64,000 nt of DNA from Bugula neritina (GCA_964035545.1 OZ037766.1:13071222-13135221); one strand, 5' to 3'; shown: positions 48,543 to 62,987, counted from the first letter of the stretch. A program made the numbers and translations. Notes: a model not told the origin generated them from the letters alone.

Positions 48543-51500
48543 TTAGAGTGTGCCAATCTTTTTTGTTGCGCTAAATTTGATGCACTTGGGTTTGTTGAAA
48601 GTCTCCATTCGTGTAAAAGAGTTTTCAAGTGGGTTGATGATTGTGCCCCCCACTATGGTGACAATACGGTTAGACACCCTTTGCAGTGGTACAGGAGAGA
48701 TTATGGACAGATGCCATTCCTAGCATCACCAATTATCTTGTCAGAATTTATTTGATCTGGTAACCTTATAGCACCCATGCCAATGCTTTATAAACTCTAG
48801 TTATGCAATTTTGAAAGTGTAATACACACTCTGGAATAATTAGAAAATAGATAATATAGAAAATAAATAGTTTTACAGGTTGAAATTTTTATTTGAGAGA
48901 GTAGCTCCCGAAATTACATTCTGAAAGTAAGCAGTAGATAAAAACTGCTGCCATAAAATTTGTATTTGCCATGAATAAAATTCAGAGTTCTAGTAATGTA
49001 ATTATTTTATTTTTCTAAACTGATAAAGTTTTTATTTTTTGCTGTAGCAAAATTATTTTATTGTTGATGCTAACAGTGTCTTACTTTTTCATAATATTCA
49101 TCAGTATACAAGTTGTATGGTGGTAAAGTTACCAGACAAAACAAACTATGAAAAGCATCAACTGTTGTGAAATTAATCTAAAGCAAAGATATGAAGAATA
49201 AGCAAAAGGGTTTTATATACTAGCACAGAAACAAGTTGCGAAAAGTTTGTACCAGCAATACAGTAAATAATATTTTGCCAGCTGCTCACAATATTTTGTC
49301 AAGTAAATTTCTGCAACAGGTATTTGCTAAGCCTTGAGCAGAAAAGTGATATCTTACCAGAATCATTGCTTCTCTTCTTTTGCTGAACAGAAGAGTGGTC
49401 CATGGGAAGCTCTGTTTTAGTGAAACATGTTTGTTCATTGACAACAGATCTATCAGCACAATCACAGCTGTCAAGGTTGAGCAGCTTGTTCTTCCCACAC
49501 TGATGATAACGAATTGTCAGCTCTAAGAATAAATGCAGGTATGACTTTGATTCATTTCTTAAATTTGAATTAATGTCTATTGAAGTTTAATTGAATATTT
49601 TGCAAATTGCTTTTATAGTCACTTACAGTGACTATAATTATTAGATGTTTCAACAGTCCAGATACAAACTTATCATGAGAGAGTTAAAACAAGTAAAAAT
49701 AAATAATAATAAGCAATATAATTATATTGATGCCTAAATCAAACAAGTTTATTTAAACTTGAATGAGAAAATTAGTTGAAATTAAGATCTAGAAGAAACT
49801 AAGAAACAAATAATTATAGTATGACCAGCAAATGAACTGAAATAATTTATATATAGACATTAGCTAAAACATGCTAAAACCTTGTTATTTGATTTTATCA
49901 AGTCGTCTATAGAGAATGAGATACTCACTTCCGTTCTCCTCATAAACTCTGATCATAAACTTTTGCTTGCATAGATCTTCACTTAGTTGATAGTAAGAAA
50001 CGGTTCGGTTGAACCCTGAACTATCGGGTAAAGCACACTTGTGTTCTATGAAAAGAAAAATTAACACACCGTACACCAAATTACATCACACGATAATACT
50101 ATAGCATACCAGTGATATATACATTAAATAATATGTTAGTATATGTATCATACCATAGTGATGCTATAATTATGTGTTGATCGTTAGTTCTTATTACCTA
50201 TAACACCAGTTTTGCTTTCACTGCAACTACAGCACAAACTAATGCAATATAAACAGATTGAAAATGCTCCAGTATTTTGAATAACAAATATCTTTGAGCA
50301 ACAGCATGAATATGAACGGTAATGTCCATTAACATATAATTTGCTTATAAGGTGCTAACTGCCATTTTAGCTGATGCGATATAACCTTTCAAAGGAACCT
50401 ACAATCTTAACAAATGTCTGCAAATAGTTAGTTTACATATTCATTTTTTTTGTTGATAAGCTGTTAAAAGTTGCAACAGAAGGCACAAATAGTTATGAGT
50501 CACTTGTATACATGTTTTAATGCGTATATGTAATTATGTAAGTACTTACCAATCAATTTCTTAGAAGTTTTGTTTCTTCTAGCCAGTGATTCCTGCTGCA
50601 GCTGAGAGACATCATAGCCATGTTTAGTTCTACATGTCTCCTGCTCCACAGTATGATTGCTCCAACATTCGCATAAGTCAATATTGAACAGCTTGTCATA
50701 AGGACAAAGGTCATCCTCTTCAAACCTTACATTACCTACAACAGCAAGCTAACAGCTCACACTAGTTGGATGTTTACACACAACTTTCTCAGAAATTCAT
50801 AAATTTGTTCTAGACTGTTCTAGCTTTAGATTATAGAATGTTCTAGCTTTAGTGATATAACATTGAACGCCTAATTTATAAAGTTTTAGACTAGCATGCT
50901 GCGAATACTTTTATAAATAAACTGTTATGCTGCTTTAAAAGAGGTAGGTGCAGTATTAATGGAGAAATTGAGAGATGCCTGTGTTCTAAGCTAGAAATAT
51001 GGCAAAAGAAGTTATGTTCTCGCAATAACTTCAACCCGAACCCCAAACCAAAAATTAATAGAAAATAAAAAAAACTTAGGCTATCTCAATATCTACACTA
51101 CTGCTCCCAGTAGCTTTAAAAACAAGCTATTATTTTGATTTTAGGTAAATTAGACTCATTTTTTTTCTTGATTCTATAACTATAGCTCTGTAAATATATA
51201 ACATCTAATTATTTCACTAGCTACATATATTTTTAATTTATCCATTCACAGCTGTTGGTATAAAATAAATACAAAACAACCAAACAAAGGTTTCTGACCA
51301 TTCTTGATATTTTTTATACAAATGATTTATGGCTACAGTGATAACTTACTGCCATTGGTAGACGAGTATTTATAGCAACTGTTGATTCTCTCTGAACTGT
51401 TGAATCTAACAGTTCGAGAAACTGTTGATCCAGGTACAGTGCAAGATATGAAGTAAACTTCTGAGCCCACTCTCTCTGAAAAAGGGAAGATGTTATTTTC

Positions 51501-53193
51501 AACTACATATTTCATTGCCAAGATATGAGATTTGAACGCATCGTAATAATAAAATAAATAACAATAATGTAACCAGTTGTAGGCTAATAACACATCAAAT
51601 AACATTCACCCAAACATATTTGAAATAGATTTGTTTTAGAACATTAAATATTTCCTGCTTAGTTTTGATTGCCAAATATGTCCCCAATCAAGGTGTGCAT
51701 ATTATAAGAATTACAGCAAATAAAGGCATTGCCTGCAAGAAGATGTTTTAGTCATTTTAATAGTTGACTTGTGCTCTAGAGTGATAGTTTATCCATTTAG
51801 GTGCAGTAGTGAAAAAAACTCAATAGTCTAAGTTCTTTAATTGTTTTATAGATTTTAGTTTGGGGTCTGGGTTGAAATTCTCAAAAAAAAAAGCAATTTC
51901 CATTTTCATCTAAATAACAGGGTTTTCCCAACTTCTTTGTTAATAAACCTACCTCTGCCTTTCGCACACAAACTTTAAAGCTGAAAGACTAACTGGGAGG
52001 TATGCTGCTTAAAATCAATTTTATATCATGATGAAAAGCCAAATATTTTTGCAACGTCACACTCAAACTCGTACCTACTTTGTGATCTTGAGGAATGAAT
52101 AGTAATTATGCTACAAAAGGTAGCTGTGAAAGTGAGATTTCTGTCAGCAAACTGATAATTTGTACACCCAGTGGCCTGTTACTTTGCTCTAGAATGTGAA
52201 ATGCTCACTGATGGGAATAAAAACACTGCAACCAGTGATGAAATCAAACATCACTTACCCACACTGTCGGTGAACATAAATATTTTTGGGTTCTTTGCCA
52301 AGCCAGTATAACAACACATTACAGCCTATAATAACAGTTAGTATCATTGGTATAAGAATAATGATTTGTATATTGGCATAATGTTGCTCAACAATACAAA
52401 CAACATGAAAATTGTTTAATGATAACAAGGAACATATTTTTGGACACCATTTATTTGTGCAAGACTTCAACTATGAAGAGCAACAACTCTGCCATTTATA
52501 CATATGTATACAAGTTTAATGTGTATTCAGCTAAATTTAGATTTTCACCTTAAAAGTTTTGCCAACTATAGAACGCATGGCATTAAATAAACACAACAGT
52601 TGGACAAATTAAACATTGCACTAGGCATTTGTCCTACATTGTAAACCGCTGACCACTTGGAGCCAACTCAATTTTGCTAAGCTATTATGTCATCAGCGTG
52701 CACAGGCAATGCTGTTGAGCTAGTGGTTACAAGCTAACACTGAATTGAAAAAAGTAGGAAAAAGCATTTACTAAAAAACAAACAAGAACTAATAATGAGT
52801 TTTTTTGACAAAATAATTGCTGGTAACACTAACAAAAATATTTTATAATCTATTAATATGTTGTGGCTGCTCTGTGTGAAAACTATTTGCATTTATTGTA
52901 CCTATGATTATTATAACCACTACAATTTAATATGGATTTTGAAATATAAAAGTTTTAATAACAATTTAATTAAATGAAACTTCAAAATTAAAGTGCAACT
53001 TGTAAGACTTGAAAAGTTAGCATTCTATCAGTTGTAGATAAATTGTTAGCAAAAATTAATGTTAGTTATACCACATGCATAATAGTAATAGCAACTGTTT
53101 TATAGGTAGATTATCAGATATTAATTTTATACTTACATGCGCCAAGAAAAAACAAAGAAAAACTTGTAAAGTCAATGGCAAAATGAAAGCCAT
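48543..53193 (-). CDS. Secreted protein with two peritrophin/CBM14-like Cys-rich modules, 275 aa
   Basis: Seven exons close in phase: 53193-53137, 52325-52259, 51475-51350, 50735-50550, 50045-49929, 49522-49358 and 48652-48543 (275 residues). The first encodes a signal peptide (MAFILPLTLQVFLCFFLAH). Exons 3-4 and 5-6 each encode one module. Module 1 has SCTVPGSTVSRTVRF...SCYKYSS, then DLCPYDKLFNIDLCECW and VEQETCRT. Module 2 has KCALPDSSGFNRTVSYY...LCKQKF, then HQCGKNKLLNLDSCDCAD and VVNEQTCFT. The spacing C-x(~21)-C...C-x(8)-C-x-C-x(10)-C resembles invertebrate chitin-binding peritrophin-A/CBM14 domains, with one Cys fewer than the six-Cys norm. Module exons all begin and end in phase 1, the usual mark of shuffled extracellular domains. 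A basic tail (NKPKCIKFSATKK) ends the protein. Exon 2 and the last exon are supported by phase and open frame only. Chitin binding is inferred. Confidence -1.
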
Positions 53194-55009
53194 GTTAATT
53201 CTGGAATATTTTTCATGCACAGATGCCTTTTCAAGCTGAAGCAGAGGGTTCTCTCATCATTAAAACATAGTCAGGACGAAGCATAAGGTTTTATATCCAT
53301 ACAGCTGTCAGCTGACATTTAGCCTGGAATCTAGATCTGTAAATATTAATCAGCTGATATTTAGCCTGAGGGTTGGGATTGAAGAGATATTGATGTTATC
53401 ATTGCAAATCATAAGAAGAGTTATAATCAAAGGTCAGGGTCAACAGGGCAAAACAAATATTTGATTACTATAAATAGAATGAGCACACCTAGATCACACG
53501 CATGGTATTATTGTAATGTAATGCTGTACAAGAAATTGCTACTTGAGCTTGCAGTTTGGTTTCACTGTACCTACAAATATGCAAATATTATATTACGTAT
53601 ACTACCAGCAGGGCAGATTAAGTTATTGTCAAAAAGCAGTAGGTGTTGAAGACCCAATACAATTGAAAAACTAATAAAAAAATACCAACTACTTGGCAAA
53701 ACGTTTTAAAACAGCAAGCTAGCAGTGAAGTCTATAATCAGCTACACACCATATGGTTAAAGCAGTGACAATACAAAAACCACCAATGTTTTCTTGCACA
53801 ATTATGTTGTTTTTAAAAAAATGCATTCACTATTAATCATTTATTGCTGTTTTGACAATGTTTTAAAAAATCAAGAATTATAAAAAAGTGATTCACTGCA
53901 CTTTAAATCTATGACCAAAGCACATAGAGCTGGATGCGACACAATTTCTCAGAATACTTTCGCCCTGCTTAAAAACTGGTTGGTTTTACTTATACTGTAC
54001 TTTATTGTTAAAGGTAGAGATTAGAGGTATTGGGAAAACCGCTCTTATATACATATATATATGCACACCTAGAGTCAGAACCTTACGAGCATTTACAAGT
54101 AGTTATAAATTATGACTGCATCAACTAATCAACACATTCTAAATTGTATATATGCTAATCACCCCTCATATTCAACATAAAACAATTAATTTTAGTTTTT
54201 TGCTATGTGCTTCTTTACTCAACATGACAGCTTTATTAATCTTGTGTAGTGTGCTTGCAAGAAAATTCACTGATTTTTATTACCATTTGGGCGTTACCTT
54301 GTTTCATATACAAGTAATTGCATGCAATATTTACAATCCTCATAACAAATGTTTTAAATGTTGCCAAAATTGCCTAATTACATTTTTATAAAAAGTGCAG
54401 TTTTTGCTTTATATAACAGCTACATGTGTTATAGTGTATCTGGGTGCGCTGGGCAAGTTTCCAGATCACATCAAGGTGAAATGCTGCAACGTGCACAAAC
54501 TAAGCATTAAGCCTGCACAAATGAACACACCATGTGGCATGATGCAACTTTATTGTATACAGAAAAGGATGCATGCCAAAATAAATTACACAGTGATGAG
54601 AATAGAATTCTACAAATCTGAAGGAGTTGATAAACAAATGATAATGTTTACATTAAGTAAGAAATATATCTTGTATTAATCTACATTAACAGGCACGGAT
54701 GTTACACGAACTGATTGCCTTTTACTGGTAAAGTGGGTCGTGATAATTCTAAATATCAGCATGTGTCAATGTTGAAGTATATCTGCAGAATATTGTCATT
54801 TGTTTTTGACACCAAAATTATTTACACATTGCCCAAACATTCACACTATGCACTGCATAGTAGTAGGTACGTAACTGCATATAAATTAGTGCATGCATGT
54901 TTGTGTCCTGATAAACAAGGGTTAAAATTCAAGATAGCTGAAAGTCAGGTACAGGTGCTCTACTTGAATCTGTCAGGTGAAAATGTTCCACAGTTCTATG
55001 ATGACTCAA
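53194..55009. other. Intergenic region between the secreted gene and DNAJC2
   Basis: 1.8 kb, AT-rich. It should contain the secreted gene's promoter on the left and the DNAJC2 3' untranslated region on the right. Plus-strand frames at 54152-55062 lack family features and partly run antisense to the last DNAJC2 exon, so they were not accepted. Confidence -1.
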
Positions 55010-58000
55010 CTACTTCTTCTTGGCAGCAGCAGCTGCAGCGGCTGCTTTCTTTGCTTTTATAATCTCTGCAAGCTCCTGGAATATCACAATAAATTAGTTA
55101 TTAAAGAGAAAGGAAGCCACCAAGAAAAAGTCATGACATTATTAATAATAGTAGAAAGGAAGCCACCGAGAACAAGTAATGATGTCAATTATAATAGTAA
55201 TACTCACTGAAAAGTCAGTGAAATTTTTCATCCATATAAAAATACAGTTGAATATCATAAGTACTGTATACTATATGGCGATTTTGCCACACAATATCAG
55301 TTAATAGACAACATGGATAATCAGCTATTCTATAAGACAAGATATTCCAATATTAAAGCCAACACAACTTTTATGAGCAGAAAAAAACAAGATAATATAT
55401 ATTTGACGAATTACTAATTGATTTAATAGCTCTGTGGAAAAAGAAAGTATCTGGGCATATTACATTATATTAAATTATTTCCAATGCATTGTATAGCAAA
55501 TTGAGGCATCCCAATGCATTGAGAAACATATTATAGAAATTTGTATGTTTTATTTATATTCAATTTACTTTTTATGCTTGAAAAATATATTGTCCTACAA
55601 GATTACGTCTAATATTTCATGTTACCAAAGCAATTGAGTAAAAGCCAGATGGACAGGTAAGAAATGAGCAGAGTTCCAGGCAGATTTTAAAGATGATTGA
55701 AATGCACATAGAAGCATGTAGAATGGAATGTTGAAGTCATATTTATGTTAATCAATATGAAAGCCTAGTCCCCCTAAAATCTCAAAAAGCACTGAATATA
55801 AATTTTCTCAGTAAAATATAAACATTATCAACACACTACATGCAATTGATTAAACAGCGCCATGAAAGAGAAACAGAATCAACTCTCCACTTCAGTCTGA
55901 AATTGGCTTTTTTTTGTTGCATTTTGTTTTAATGTAATATTTTATTCTATTAAAATCACTAACCCACTCTTCATATGCAGCTTGCCATAAAGTTTTAACA
56001 AAAAAGTTTGCATGTAGTCAAGCAAGTACACCTCCCAGCATTATAATTGGTCTAAGTATACACTACCTTGAACCTGCTCATACAGTCCTTTTTACTGCGT
56101 GTAGGCAAACACCCAGCAATCTTATCCCATCTTTCAGCTGTGCCTGCAGGATAGGTACGCAGGGCTTGCTCAAACATTTTCTGCTCAGCTGCAGTCCAAG
56201 GGAGAGGGTTTTCACCGGTTTCCATGACCAGAGTCTCAGCAGGTGCTGGGTATACAACACAAGATTATGTCAGACATATAAACCCTATCAGACGTCTAGA
56301 AGATATTATATAATGTCTTTAACATTCCTTGAAACAGGAAAGCACTAACTGAGTTTTTATTAAAAGATTTGAATGCTGAAGCTGCCATATATTCTAAATT
56401 TATAACAGTAAAAACATTATCCATCAGGTTACCCTTTACCCCGTTTAAAACTCTTACACATATATCGCTGACTTGGGTCATCTTGCTTAGAGGCATCGGC
56501 AGCTGATCCTTTAGCCGACGTTTTCATTGCTCTGTCAAATGCACTGTCATTAGCCGCTTTACGCTGTAAAGTATCATCCTTCTGCAGATTCTTAGCCTGA
56601 GCCAATACTTCCTTAGCTGTTCTTTTACTGGAAGGCAGATGCTGGGTGATATAACTCGCTATAACTGCCCACCTAGAAACAAAGGCAACCATTGGTTAAC
56701 TAGATTTTAAGAGCATATTCATTATATTTTATTAAAAAGTTAGAAAAAATGGAGCTTGTCAAAAAAGTTAAAAAAATCAACACAGATTTTCTCACAGAAA
56801 ATATTTGCCACTAAACTAGTATGTAAATTATTATAGCCACAAATGTTACTTTATTTCATGACACAACATGCATGCGATTTGTTTACCTTATACTTGACCC
56901 ACCTGTCATTGGTGCCAGCAGGAAACAGATTGACAGCTTTAATCAGGTGCTGCAACTCCTCAGTATCCCAGCTCTTATCTTTTCCGCCAGAACTTGAAGC
57001 TGAAGCACTACTTTTACCACTGCCACCGCCTAATAGTTCTCTTTTCTCAGCTTCTATTTTAGCTTTCAGAGTCTGAACCTAACAATGCCATTACAGTTTG
57101 TAATATGCTTGTCAACAGTATATCATTCATATTTAACTTTCACCATAACTGACTGCGATAAATTAATGATGATTTACAGTGAAAACTGCTCTTCAACTCC
57201 AATGTAGAAGCTTTGCCGAATCAAATTTTTTAAGAAATCGTATAAAAGTTCATAACTATTCCAAAGACTAAATACAAGACCTCATAGTATCTTACTTCAG
57301 AGTTAAATGCTTGTTCACCTTTCTCTCTACCCTCCTTCAGCTTCCCATTCAATGCTTTTAAACTACAGCAAATGGAACTTACATTTTAAAACATATTCAA
57401 ATGTCAACAAGGCAGAGTATCGGATGTTGCACAATGCATTTTCTAGCATGAAAAAACAAAAATGAAAAGTCTAGGCATATACCTCGATTTTATTAGGCAA
57501 TATTATATATTTAAGATCTATAAACATTTTTAATAGAAACGCTGTTATCTTTGGCAAAAAGAAATAAAGGTTTACAGCTTTCAGATTTCCGAGAAGCTGT
57601 CTCGCTGAATACCTGTCAGTCAAAAAATAACACTACAACATATCAGAGCATCAGAATGTTGCAAAGTATTTCATGCGACGGTCCAATAATTACACGTAGG
57701 TGTGAAATATTTAGGCTGGATAATTACGTATACCGGATAAAGACAAAGATCAAAGGTATACATCTCATTTTCAACATTCCTCTAAATCAAATTTATGCCA
57801 ATACATATAGTTTACAGTGTTGGCTTGAATTCTTGTCGCCCACGGTTTGTTCAATTAGGCTGCCGTATAAATTTATACTGAGCCATAAGCAGTCAAACAG
57901 CTCGGATGGTATTACTCTGTTATTGATAATCGATTGTCAGAGCTATAAACAACCCACAAAACCTCTTGGGTTTAGATTTATTCAAGATTGATAATTGTCT

Positions 58001-61000
58001 ACAGGAAACTACTTTTGTCACAAAAAATCCACGCAGCACTATGAACAGCAAGATTGCCAAAATAGTAGATCTAGGCATTGAAAGCAACTAAATGTAACAG
58101 ATTCAATTAGGCATTGGTAAATATACATGTTAAATCATCACTAGTATTGCATTGAGCTAACTGCCTATACTATGCGTAAAAATCAAAAATGTACAAACTA
58201 TGTGATGTATTAAAATATAAAAACTACTATAATACGGTAGGACAACTGGTGTATTTAAATATAGCTTAAATACCTATCAATAGATAAAGCTTCTATTAAC
58301 TTCTCCACCTCATCCATATTTTGAATTTTTACAGCAGGATCAGCAGCAAAATAATCAAATTCCTGAAATAAAAATAAGTTTGTCACTCATCAAATGCATA
58401 CATAAAACAATGAAACACATGGAATAAAACACCTATATGTATAAACTATTGCCAATAGCAATGGAATAAAAATAAATTAACCCCACCATACCTTTACTTT
58501 GGTCCGGAAATATTTTCTCTCCTTTTTCTGCACATTCTTTATGGCTTCTTTTTCTTTTTTAGCAGCTGCTGCCTACAATATGACGGAAGGCTGAAATATG
58601 GAGCAAGTCGGCAGCAAATTATAACTACAGCTTTAGAGTCCTTGGGATCAGTTCTCTCAAATAAACTTCCACCACCAGACTGCCAAAGAGATCCACAACA
58701 GACTATATTCATCTCACAACGCGTAGGTAACATCTGCTCTCTAACTGGAATAATCACTTTCTATCAAGCTATTTAAAATCATTATACAACTTTAAAATAA
58801 ACTAGAACTAATGAAAATAACTCTTTTGAATGATGTCACGTTAAGATTACAAGATTCGAGTGAGAGAAGCTTGTAAAATGATGAGGAAACAACTTTTGGA
58901 ATGTGGTTTTGAGGACTTATTGCATATATATGGATGATGATTGCAAAGAATGGAGAAAAGTACATACATCAGTGGAGAGGTTAATGAAAAAGGGACGTTA
59001 GGAATGGTTTGGACTCAGGCTATTTCATCCAGAGAATGAAGGCTAACCAACAAACGTTATACTTGAAAAGTAGAGATGTGGATCCTAAATGAGAAAATGC
59101 ACATGAATTTGATAATATTTCAAAATGGGCCAACTTTTTCTTTCTCTATACGCTCTTGCTCTTCTCTCTGTTGCTTAGCAGCTAGTTCTGCTTCTTTCAT
59201 CTTTCTCTCTTCCTCCTCCTTTTTAGCTCGTGCAGCATCTTGCTTTGCTTTTTTTGCAGCTGCCTTTTTATCTTTGTCTTCCTGTTTAAAACGTTGGATG
59301 CGAGGATCACAAGCATATGCATTATCTGCAAATATAAAAATAAAAACATGTGGAAATGACAGTCCATAGTAGTTAACAATCGGCTGTCCCTAGAGTTGTG
59401 TACCCAAGCAAGTAAATTTCATAGCACATCAGTCCAATGAAATCATCAGCTTGGGTAGTGTGATGGTAAAGTTTTGGTTAGACTGAAAAGTTTGCATTGA
59501 ATTATTATCAATCAGACGTTCAGTAGTGAGAACATTTCAAGAGAATAACCTGGGTATTTTTGAAGTTGCGAATGTCAAATAAAAAAAGTTACCAGTACTA
59601 AATCCTTAATGCTGTCAAAACTTGAGCAAGACTACACCGTCATCAATAAGTGAGTTGAAATTAAGGATTGGTTGAGAGTTGATTTGAAGAGCACACAACT
59701 CCTAACATGTATTTAGCTAAACCCTAAGATATTATTGATGTTTTAATACTACCTACATAAAACTAGATAGCCCTGCTTCAATGTTATTTAAATTGCCAAA
59801 CTTTACGTAAAAACCTAGCAACTTTTATCTGATTCGCTATTTGTAAATATTAAATGGGAGAAATGATGCTTAAAGAAGCCACTTTAAACAACAGCAAATA
59901 ATTTAGCAGCATCAGTATGTGATATTGACAAATAAATAGTGTAGAATATGACTGCTACAAAAATAAGACAGCACTATTAATTATTCAAAAACATTTCATA
60001 TTTCAGCAAAAATATTTATTATATTATATGTGAAAATTGGCAGCAAAATTTTCAATTTTTGGAGATTACAATTGGAAAAATGCTTTTAGGCAACACATAT
60101 ATTTTATTGGATGAGAGCCATGTTGAAGAACAATTCATTGTCGCCAAAAACATAAGCTACTTAAGTGCAGCAGTTACTAGTAGTCTAGCTGCCATAACCC
60201 GATTGTCTGGCATGTAGAACAGACCTAAACCCTTTAAAAGGTAACTATGACTAGTCTGTCATACGAAGTTATTCTTGCAACTTCTATTTTGTCTAGGAAT
60301 TGTCATCGTGCACCTATTCTGTGTGCTTTTATATATCTAGACGAATGGCATTCCCACAGCACACAACACCATATCATTACCATCCAATATCGTCGCCAAT
60401 GACAGAGTGCATTAAACTATGCAAATAAAAAATACCCCATTAAACTAACATTCTCCTTCAACTCACCAACTAATTGCCTAAGACGAGTCATTTCTTCCTT
60501 TTTACGCTCCTTCCTCTCTTTTTTGTTATCTTGCTCAATCATACGTCTTTCAAAACGACTACAACAACCGCATTACAGACATGGGCATTATTATTGGCAG
60601 TGAAAGTGGATTTACTTCAAAATTTGACAAAAATACCAAAACTGAAAAACAAAAGCACTCAGGTTCCTCTTGCTCTCAACTTAAAAAAATACAAGACTGG
60701 AAGTCCAAAGTCAAGTATTGACTGAGAAAGCCAAAGACAACACCACTAGAGATCATTTAATTCTTATATTTACTGATTATTCAATGAGGAATTCACAATT
60801 GGTTGGTGGGAGTGACAAGACATACTCGGATCCCTTATCCTTGTCTTCCTCGTCTAAGTACGAGTACTCCCTCCAGGACTCCAGAGAGTACCAGAAAGAG
60901 TAGAAGTCATCTACCTCGTCTCTAGTAGACTCTAGTGTACCCAACTGAGGCACTCGCTTCTTCTTGGACCACCTGGTATCATAAAATGTAGACAGCTAAA

Positions 61001-62987
61001 GCTTCTAGCAATATAGAAAAGGAGAACTCTAAGTATACTCGCCTGAAAAATATTCTTTTATTTTCTTCAAAATAAAAAAATGCAAATAAAATACTATACA
61101 GGAGAATAAGCTTCATTTCATTCCACTCTACTTTATTTTCAATTTATACCAACAATTTTTAAATGAATAAACAATTAAAATTAATGAAACTTTTAAGAGC
61201 ATATTTCAAACACAAACGCACGCACACAAACATATATAGAGACACGTATTTATATATTACGGCATATAAGGTATATAAACACACACAAGCACGCAAACGC
61301 GTCTAAGTCTTGACGAGTGTGACAGTAAAATCACCTGCAAGAAGCAGTTTGTGGACACTGATACTATTCAGATAAGTGATATAAAATTCAAACTACGCAC
61401 ACACAGCCTATGTGTACGCATATGCAGATAAATTAAGTTTTACTTACTCACCTAGCATTCCTTTGGAAGACCGGGGCAAATGTGGATATAAATTTATCAC
61501 TTGAAACCTTATCATTTGGAATAGCATCATCAAATTCTGGATCTACACTATCATAAGACCGTCTACTGGCTGGGTTATTCAACGTCTCATATGCTGGAAA
61601 CATTTAAACAAAACCTATGAGATTCTGCTCAACACCGAATGCCAGAGTACAACTATGGAATTAGGAATAAGTTTGGAAAGTGGTTCACATAGAGTATGCC
61701 GACAAGAGAGTAGCTGTAATCATTTTACAACAGAATGTATAAACTTTTTCAATGCTCCATAAACTGAAAATACAATGATATGATTTCATAAATTTCTTGT
61801 AAACTAATAATTGGCGTAGAAGAAAAGAAAAGCAGCTTTGAATGATACCTTTAGTAATATTAGTAAAATAATCATCTCCCTCTTCTACAGTTTTTCCCGA
61901 TGCCTTTCTTTTATCTGGATGATGCAACAACACTTTCCGCTTATCTGGAAATAAATTATATAGTTGATTTTAGCACAGAAAAGAAATTTAAAGTATTTTC
62001 ATATTGTCTTACAAACTAAGCTGTTTACACAAATAAATGAAAGCTCATTATACGAACTGAAGTTAGTAGAAAAGGATAACAAATAGCTTCCCACAATATC
62101 TGTGAGATGTTGAACAGAAGTCATAAGAGTGAAAAATATCCCTAGAAATTTTGAGGCTACTGATGCTTTATGCATTAACAATTATTGTTAACGAAGGAAC
62201 AAAACCACAAAATCTACGATGAGCTGTTGAGAGCAGTGGGTGGACAGAGAATGCTTGCGATCCTCTATCATCCGCTGATAAGTAAGGGTTAATTATGAAG
62301 TTTTGAGATATTGAGCATACCAAAGACACTAAAAAGCTTAAAAAAGGAATGTTGGTAAAATTTATTAGGTTCCCTGGGCAATGAATAATAGAATCTACTA
62401 TATTTCATTTTGTTGAGAAGGTTGAAACAGCAGAAACATGACCAGTTTGAGAGGCATTTGAAACGGCGATTTACAAATTTTTTGCACATTTAAATTTGAT
62501 ATCTAATTAAAAATTTTAACTTACATGCATTTCTTATCTGTGAAACTGTTGCTTGGTATCGTAATTTGCTTAATCCTAGAACAACGTAATGGTCTTGATG
62601 CTGAAATATTAATGACATACAAAAATAACTTATGAATTGTACTGCAAACTAAGTTGAATATACAACTGAAAATTTGAAAACAAAACACAAGTTAGATTTT
62701 ATTCAGCTTATCAAAGGTAATTGGCTAAAATAAGACAAAATCTGGTTTATAGCAATAGTTTTCTAAAAATAAAATAAAACCAAGTGTTTTGAGACACACC
62801 CTCCACTCTTTAGGGTCAAGTGTTCTCAAGAAGGCTTCATCGTCTTCATCAAAGTCAGCGTCTGAGTTTTCAGTGTCTTCGCCGTCTGTGTCACTAGATG
62901 ATGCCGAGAGAGTCTGCTGCCGGTGTCTTCTCCGAGAATAGGTTTCATACCACAGACCTGCTCGGTCATACTTGCAACAAGTAGGAG
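55010..62987 (-). CDS. DNAJC2: DNAJC2 / zuotin / MPP11, ribosome-associated J-protein, all but the first exon
   Basis: Fourteen exons join in phase: 62987-62800, 62600-62525, 61944-61849, 61593-61452, 60972-60826, 60558-60467, 59325-59135, 58572-58492, 58362-58274, 57362-57296, 57078-56903, 56672-56458, 56245-56067 and 55075-55010, giving 600 residues (human 621). The J domain starts at [15 protein letters not shown] and has the HPD Hsp70-activating motif in [12 protein letters not shown]. It is followed by the zuotin homology region ([31 protein letters not shown]), a long charged ribosome-binding helix ([14 protein letters not shown] then Lys/Glu/Ala repeats), and two SANT/Myb domains ([40 protein letters not shown]). 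It ends in poly-Ala and KKK. With HSPA14 it forms the ribosome-associated complex that helps nascent chains fold; it also acts at chromatin. The first exon precedes an acceptor at 62988 and was not found. The donor after 59135 (GTTGGC) is weak. Confidence -1.

Noticed and set aside
51314-51502. 62-codon frame overlapping the third exon of the second secreted gene
   Set aside because: Wrong frame; only the other frame keeps the cysteines and phase 1 junctions shared with the paralogous modules.
54152-55062. Three plus-strand frames of 79-115 codons
   Set aside because: No family features, AT-rich composition, and the last overlaps the terminal DNAJC2 exon on the other strand.
59076-59369. 97-codon plus-strand frame rich in Ser/Phe/Ala
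   Set aside because: Antisense of the Lys/Glu/Ala-rich DNAJC2 exon at 59135-59325.
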